Source: Telopea speciosissima
Taxonomy: Eukaryota > Streptophyta > Magnoliopsida > Proteales > Proteaceae
NCBI RefSeq assembly: GCF_018873765.1
Contig: NC_057917.1
Location: 60,074,464 to 60,138,463, forward strand
Reading direction: 5' to 3'
Length of the DNA: 64,000 nt
The position numbers and the translations under genes were made by a program. Positions 57,651 to 64,000 of this stretch are shown here, piece by piece; the stretch's first letter is position 1; each line of letters starts with the position of its first letter. Under the pieces are notes generated by a model. That model ran no database searches and was not told where the DNA came from. It saw only the letters and a list, made by a program, of their open reading frames with translations.

Positions 57651-59908
57651 CCATGTTGGTCACGCGACCAGGTAGCATTCATTTTCCTTTTAAAAAAATC
57701 AATGTAACAAGGTAGAGTGTACTCTACATGCTCAAAGAATCCTCTCTCTAAATTACAATACCTTGTATATTTTTGGGGAAAAGAACTAGCACATCGTTGG
57801 TTTATTGTAAATTAGCAACCTCTGTATCTATCTCTCTTCCCCCTTTGAAACGATCCATGTCCCTCATGTATGATGTTCTATCACTTTTGTTTATTGGTGT
57901 TTCATGCTAACTTATTGCACATAGGTGGTGTTCTTGTCCCTCTCCTATATGTTGTTTCTAATGACACACATCGTCCTCACCTAGGGATTCTAAATGCTAA
58001 TATTCAATGTCATAAGGTCGTTTCATCTGAGGAGGAGAGAGATAGACAAGACTACTAGTGAACCCCTCCCCTAGTGGTTTTAGGGTTTTAGGATTTGATA
58101 TCATATTAGTATCAATCAACACCAATACCTGGCAAATATTAGATCGGTGATATGGTATGGACAGAGCGTAAAATGGTACAATATCAGCATCTTTGAGAAC
58201 AAATACGTGCGATATGGATCAATACGTATCGTATATGGTATTGGTTTTGTAATTGGCCGATATCTACTCCAATATTGTAAGCTAAAACCCTGAGCGGTTT
58301 AGAGAACCTTTTCCTCTTTAGTTATATATATATTGAGTTGGATCAAAATTAGGCTGAGAAGGTGTTTGACCTATATATAAAAATCAAAATGATACCGAAA
58401 GCTATTGATCAAATTGGTTTTTATTGATCGTGTCTTGTGATCTATCAATATATTGTTTATGTAGCTTACTCTTTGGACTTTTTTAACAAAAGTTATGTTT
58501 TTAACATGTTTACTTCGATTATGGATAATGTATTTGAGTTCAAAGTTTTATGTACTCTATGGACATATGAGAGTTCGGTCATTTATGTATGATTCAATCT
58601 TAGTTTTCGTATTAAAAAAAAAAAAAAAAAAGTAGTTACCATATAACTATGGAAGATGATGTTTTCGAAAATCACCAAATCTAAGATAATTAATTGTTTT
58701 TTTTATTTAAATTAATTGTTCCAATTCATAATTGGGGGGGGGGGGTTGAACAATAATCTGTAGAATATTGATTCACATACACAAGATATGTGCCAAATAC
58801 AAAGGGATATTTAATTAATAAGTTTATTTATTTATTTTTTCCAATTCGATTTGAACAGTTTCTTTCAATTGTTCTAATCCATTTCCGCCTTTTAACGATT
58901 TCTTAAAAATCAAAATCAATACCAAATCGAACAATTGATCCGGTCTCCTTTTTGACACCCCTAGTTCATTATATAACATCATCCCCTAAAGCCTCTCTTG
59001 TGAGCCCCACTGTAGTGAACATTGGTAGCGCTTTGGCCTCCTTTACTTAGGTTTTCTTTGGTTGGATTTCTATATCAATTTTAGATTGATTTCTTAAATT
59101 AAGTCAATAAATAGTTTTCTGTCAAGAAATTGAAATTGTTTGGTTGCATAAATTGAAAATATTTGTAGAACAAGAAATATATTTGATAATCCAATTTTAA
59201 GAATAGATTTTCTCTATTTATGGTGATGATAATAATAATAATGAAAACGGCGGCGGAAGCGGTACGAAATCAGATACATAACAAAAATTTAGCAGTAATA
59301 TGATCCCAATGAACACATGTAATAACAAATCAATTTCGTGTTTGATAGGTTATTTAGCATAAGCAAATGAGGTCACAAACTTCGTTAGATTGCACCAATT
59401 CCAATGGCAGAAACCTTAGCTTGAAGGGGAAAAAAGGCTTTCTTTTCTCTCACAAGGTCTCTCTCTCTTCTCGTACCAAAAAATAGTTGTCTCTCTCTTC
59501 TCTAAGATAATATTGTGAAAATAATAATTGTAGTGCAATTTAGGGTTTGTGCCAAATTTCTCTTGAATAGATGAAGTCTACTCAGGAGATTACAATCTAA
59601 CGGATAATATCGCGCCAAGTGATGTATAAGGTAGCCTCTTAAGTTATCATTAATTACACAAAAAATATTTCAATAAAAGGCGTAACTTGAAAAATCCTAG
59701 TGGTAAATATTTTCATTACACTTTCTCCCCACCACAACCATGATCCACAGTAGACTTGCGACCATTGTACAAAAATCATTGCCATGCAAATGGGTCCACC
59801 GCAATTAACTACAGGAGTATCATGACCAGTAATTAGACCCCAACACATTTTGTCAAATATATTTAATTTAATATAATATAATAAAAAATTACTTTTGCAA
59901 ATTCATTA
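57651..59908. other. Intergenic, no gene
   Basis: GTATCG-type repeat at 58085-58285, an A run at 58613-58630 and a 12-bp G run at 58734-58745. The end of the stretch is AT-rich LTR-like debris. No coding frame recognised. Confidence 0.4.
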
Positions 59909-60045
59909 CAATTACAACAAGCACATAATATAAGAAATATAATTAATTAATTTAACCAAATTAAATTGGGTTTGATGGACACATATATCAAGTGCAATAA
60001 ATCCAACAGATAATGATAATACTAATAATTAACAAAATTAATAAT

Positions 60046-60082
60046 AAGGGCTCTCTTTGGAATCACACCAAGGAGAGCCCTT
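60046..60082. repeat. Perfect-stem hairpin in the direct repeat
   Basis: AAGGGCTCTCTTTGG pairs with CCAAGGAGAGCCCTT (14 of 15) over a 7-nt loop, with AT-rich flanks that also pair in part. The same hairpin is at 60898-60933 in copy 2, with one more mismatch. Confidence 0.8.
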
Positions 60083-60099
60083 ATATTATTATTATTATT

Positions 60100-60290
60100 A
60101 TTAGGAAGAAAGTTTTCTATTCAAGAGCACGGCTTCTACGCCTACACCCTTATGTCTGTGTTTCTCTCTTCCTCCCTATAAAATGACATCCTTGGCCCTA
60201 ATAGATTAAACCAAAAGTGGGACATTGATTGGATCTCACGCAGGCATAGGAGCTATACTCCTAGATAGAGAACACTTCCCTTATTATTAT
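60100..60290. mobile_element. MITE-like element, family 1, copy f
   Basis: Ends GGAAGAAAGTTTTCTATTC and (complement) GGGAAGTGTTCTCTATC; core TAAAATGACATCCTTGGCCC. Duplicated in the second direct repeat (about 60950-61130). Confidence 0.55.
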
Positions 60291-60344
60291 TACGGGAAAA
60301 AATGTTGTCAAGCTACGTAGCATACATTAGCACCTACTAGTGTC

Positions 60345-60760
60345 CAACAACTCACAAACATGGATATTCTCCCTTAACGAACAGTAGTAACCTTGTTGAG
60401 TGTCACGCCAATCACCATTCATACTGTGTACACCAAGTTGTCGGTGTGTAGTCAATTCTGTCGGTAGACATCAACCTTTGGTTTACCACAAGCACACAAA
60501 ATACAAATGTAATAGTAAGTGCCTCTCAAAGAGAGTAAAAAGTAACTACCTAAATTTCTGTTGTCAAAAAACAAACGATAGTGAAACCATCAAGAATTTC
60601 AATGTATCAATGTTCACTACATTAAAGTGCCCCGTATTTATATTTCCATTCAATCAATATTAGAAAACATACAATACAGTAACCCTAGAGCAGAGTACCC
60701 AAGTATGTCCATAGTTGTGAACAATAAGTGATACTTTTTGGGTTATTGCACAAAATATAA
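60345..60760. other. Spacer between the direct repeats
   Basis: About 415 bp unique to the gap. It has no gene; it includes an 87-codon frame without recognisable content. Confidence 0.4.
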
Positions 60761-61189
60761 CAATTACAACAAGCACATAATATAAGAAATATATTAATTA
60801 ATTTAACCAAATTAAATTGGGTTTGATGGACACATATATCAACTGCAATAAATCCAACAGATAATGATAATACTAATAATTAACAAAATTAATAATAAGG
60901 GCTCTCTTTAGAATCACACCAAGGAGAGCCCTTATATTATTATTATTAGGAAGAAAGTTTCCTGTTCAGGAGCATGGCTTCTACGTCTACACCCTTATGT
61001 CTGTGTTTCTCTCTTCCTCCCTATAAAATGACCTCCTTGCCCCTAATAGATTAAACCAAAAGTGGGACATTGATTGGGTCTCACGCAGGCATAAGAGCTA
61101 TACTCCTAGATAGAGAACACTTCCCTTATTATTATTATGAAAAAAAATGTTGTCAAGCTACGTAGCATATGTTAGCACCTACTAGTGTC
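60761..61189. repeat. Direct repeat 435 bp, copy 2
   Basis: Partner of 59909-60344, shifted by 852 bp, with scattered substitutions. It includes its own copy of the hairpin and of the family 1 MITE. Confidence 0.9.
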
Positions 61190-62121
61190 TATATCTCTCC
61201 TCCCCTCTATGAATTGACATATCTACCTCTATTTTGAGAGGAGAGAGAGACACAAGAAAGCTAGTGAATGTAACGCATCCGAACATGGAACTCAATCTCT
61301 TATTATTATTATGGAGAAAAAGTTCTCTGTGGGGGATGTGAGGATAAACGGCGGTGGCAGGGGATTGCCACGTGTCCTCCATCTCATCCGTCCTTAGGGA
61401 GAAGAGAGAGAGAGAGAGAGAGAAAGAAGTGAATTAGATGTTGGAGTCACCACCTAGAATAGGGTCTAGGTCCCGTAAAGTAAAGTTAATTCCTGGAATG
61501 CCCATTGAGGATTGATCAACCCTTCGGTCTAGGTACGAGTCATGTTACAATCCGAGGAAGATATTATGCACCCCAGTCCACCCGGTCAAGCCAATATTTC
61601 TATTACTTGGCTAGGCTAATAGTATAATAGGCTTAGGGAAAGAAAGACATACGAAAAAAGGAGAAAAAAAGGGGTAAAAGTACAACGGAGAGTGAGGGAG
61701 ATATACCCGAAGGTTTAGCTGCAGGGAAGGGTTAGTATACAAGAAAATAAATAAGAATAGCTGTATGAGAGAACTAAAATATATTGCATATAACATCATA
61801 TATGAATGAATGAGATGGTGATGACAAGATGCTAAACTAAAATAACAATCATGCAATAGCGATAGAGATATGGAGAGAATAAGGAAAAAAGCCTAGTCCA
61901 CATACATGCATGAGAGAGAATTAAAATATGGTGATATATGGAGGTATGAGCCTATTATGCATGGGTGATTATGGGGTTTGGGAATCATGAAAGGTGATGA
62001 ATGAACATGCTAAATATTGCAAGAAAGATGAGGAAATCAAAATAAGGCATGCAAGCATCAAGTCATGCAAAGCACATCTAAGGAGAGATAAGATAAAGGG
62101 GGGAGGAGACATGCATGAAAG
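61190..62121. other. Repeat debris, Tat-like LTR edge
   Basis: 61440-61600 (GGAGTCACCACCTAG...GGTCTAGG, CACCCGGTCAAGCC) resembles the R/U5 part of the neighbouring solo LTR (GGAGTCGCCACCTAGGG) in the same orientation, so it is probably an older member of the same clade. A GA microsatellite lies at 61403-61422. No gene. Confidence 0.45.
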
Positions 62122-62126
62122 AGATC

Positions 62127-63452
62127 TGTAAGTACCGTGGTCCTCGGGACGAGGGTTCATCACCTTATGGCGATAAAGATTGGCTTCGATGTACAATGGC
62201 GTATCGTTCGAGATATATCATCATGGGGATTGGGTTCATGCTTTATAAAGGAATGGAGTCGCCACCTAGGGTTAGGGCCTAGGACCCAATGGGTATAGCC
62301 CCATCCGGGGTTAGCGGAAAGGGCTACGTGATTCCATATGGTCTGGTCAGAGATTCAGGGTAAGTAGTCAGGTTACGAGGGTGGGAAGGTGTTAGGCACC
62401 CACCTCGCCCGGATAAACCGATCTTTCTACTAGATGCTGGTTTTTGAATATTCTCCCTTAATAATATATCTTATACTAACATGTAAGGCTAAGTTATGAT
62501 GCACTAATCATGACAAAGAAAGAAAAATCATTTACTATGTACACTAAAACGAGTTACTTTAATTGTCTACATTATGCCAAAAATAATGAGAGGGAAAGAG
62601 ACAGATACCTGTCTAGAAATGCAAGAAATAAATGAAAGCGCACTGAGGGCAAAATATGTGATGTCCCACGGCTCAGGTGGAGACGGACGATCAGCTTGTC
62701 TCTTTCTTGTCGGACAGGATGAGACTATACGAGATGAGTTTTGTCCCTCAGACTTCGGGCAGAGTAACGGCTATATAAGAGATTCTCATTATCTGTATAC
62801 AAACAGAATAACGGCTGTGAAGGGGGTTTTTCGTTTTCCTTACATTGACAGGATAACAATACCCAAGAGCAGAATCGCTCTATGCTTGGATGGGTAACCG
62901 AAGGATCTACCCACGTCGAAGAACTTCACTCACTCACATACTCACGAGGGAAAGACAGAGGAAAAGAGGGTGAAAAGGGGGCAAAACAAGCCCTGGTGGG
63001 TCTCCTTACCCGAGAAAAGCTTGTCAAATGAGGGAGGGGGACCCTCCTATTTATAGGGAGGGGTCCCCTCTCTCTCCTGGCCAGATAAGTCCTCCACGGC
63101 GCCGTGGGGGACTTTTCTACGGCATCGTGGGTGACGTCAACAAGCTGATGTCACATCCCCTCGTGGCGCCGTGGAAATCCGATACACATCCCCACGGTGC
63201 CGTGGGAAGGAGCCTACGGTGCTGTGGAAGGAGCCTACGACGCCGTGGGAAGGAGTCCACGACCGCTGTGGTGGGGGAGGGTGATTAGTATCTCCTTCAG
63301 CATTTGGTAAAAGGGTCTTATAAGTCATTTGAGGGATGTTAGGGTGATTTGATTTAGATGTAGGGACAAGAGTCCTTCTTGAGAGAGATACCGATGTCTG
63401 TTCGTGTCCTGTTGTCATCATCGTCCGGGGGTGACAAAATTCAGTGTCTACA
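62127..63452 (-). mobile_element. Solo LTR, Tat-like Ty3 family, copy 2
   Basis: 1326 bp on the minus strand with a perfect 5-bp TSD AGATC (62122-62126 and 63453-63457). It aligns by eye over its full length with 36187-37511 at roughly 90%. The TATA box is conserved. The GC palindrome cluster in U3 (about 63090-63260) is expanded compared with copy 1, with some six or seven GGCGCCGTGG-like units. Confidence 0.93.
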
Positions 63453-63457
63453 AGATC

Positions 63458-64000
63458 TAATCTACGGGAAGAGGACATGCTAAATATCTCAGCAAGGAGG
63501 TTTGTGTGTGTGTGATGACCATCTAAAGAGTTGAAATCACACACCTCCCTTTAAGATGCAAAATAAAAGAGAAGGGGTGAGAAAATAAGTCAAATTAAAA
63601 GGGTGGAGAAAAGGGGGGATTTACCTAATGGAGATGAGACTTAAGAACAAAAGTGGGAGGCTTTCCTCTTGTGACTTAGGGGAGGGAGGAGTGTTTGAGG
63701 ATCATATTGCCGCTTGTAGGGGCTGAGTCGGCTTTCCCTTGGATAGCACTTCATCATAGCACTCAAAACTCACTAAAACGTAGTGATTCTAAGCTTCAAA
63801 TAAAGAGTCTATGAACTAATTAAGGACCATCTTGTGAGGAGTCTTTGCATCGACGATGGGAGTTTTGCCAACAAATTTGGCAATGGGGTGTAGACAACTG
63901 TTTTGTTGACAAAGTTAGGGTTTATAGAGGCCTAAGGAAGCCAAAATTCAGATCCAAATTGCCAAAATGGGGCTTAGTCGCGAAAGAAATCAAAATCTCG
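63458..64000. other. Window end, no gene
   Basis: Purine-rich sequence without a recognised gene or repeat boundary. It may belong to an element that continues outside the window. Confidence 0.3.

Larger units (their letters stand above)
59909..60344. repeat. Direct repeat 435 bp, copy 1
   Basis: Matches 60761-61189 almost throughout, from CAATTACAACAAGCACATAA to CACCTACTAGTGTC, with a different number of ATT units. It contains LTR-like debris (TTTGATGGACACATATAT), a strong hairpin at 60046-60082 and a family 1 MITE (about 60100-60290). Confidence 0.9.

Noticed and set aside
62574..63544. Frames of 86-135 codons at the right end
   Set aside because: They are fully or mostly inside the second solo LTR; the translated runs come from the palindromic U3 and the R region.
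1..64000. CRISPR arrays, bacterial operons, riboswitches
   Set aside because: No regularly spaced direct repeats with unique spacers; gene structure is plant nuclear.

Overview
The window reads as nuclear DNA of a flowering plant, not a grass by impression. Its genes have plant-type introns and angiosperm-specific families: an RNA-directed DNA methylation factor, a DM13/DOMON/cytochrome b561 protein and a NIP aquaporin. It is also full of plant Copia and Ty3 LTR elements, an Au-type SINE, RTE and L1 LINE remnants, and MITEs. I cannot fix the species. Only four loci look like intact genes; most of the rest is layered repeats.

Layout. 1-7300: a Copia retrotransposon on the minus strand (1198-7287), complete in structure but disabled by stops, a frameshift and a nested LTR-like insertion. 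9031-11769 (minus): an intronless DM13/DOMON/cytochrome b561 membrane protein. 12-22 kb: repeats, an L1 RNase H remnant, an eS12 ribosomal-protein pseudogene, and a 1.1-kb DNA transposon with a perfect 8-bp target-site duplication (TSD). 22185-22529 (plus): a small YfiM-like membrane protein. 22.5-43 kb: repeat-rich, holding an Au SINE with a perfect TSD, an orphan last exon of a NIP6;1-like aquaporin (29312-29510, minus), degenerate direct repeats around an inverted RNase H fragment, a 1.3-kb solo LTR nested in a MITE, and a tandem pair of units with snRNA-type promoter spacing. 43.4-50.9 kb (plus): a complete six-coding-exon FDM/IDN2-like gene (634 aa) whose introns carry a SINE, a LINE remnant and a 1.3-kb LTR-like insertion. 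50.9-55.5 kb: no gene found. 55526-56350 (minus): an intact CAF1 deadenylase. 57-64 kb: MITEs, a 435-bp direct duplication and a second solo LTR of the 36-kb family in inverted orientation.

The two best-understood genes act in RNA regulation: FDM/IDN2 in RNA-directed DNA methylation, CAF1 in mRNA deadenylation. Nothing suggests they are linked in function. The most unusual observations are (1) the tandem 147-bp units at 42.4-42.6 kb with a perfect plant USE element and TATA at exactly 26 bp, the RNA polymerase III snRNA spacing; (2) two TSD-flanked solo LTRs whose U3 carries clusters of a GC palindrome; (3) an LTR-like family with non-canonical ends inserted both in a Copia gag and in an intron of the RdDM gene; (4) a 37-bp near-perfect inverted repeat made from two copies of one RNase H fragment; and (5) eleven poly(G)/poly(C) runs of 11-21 bp.
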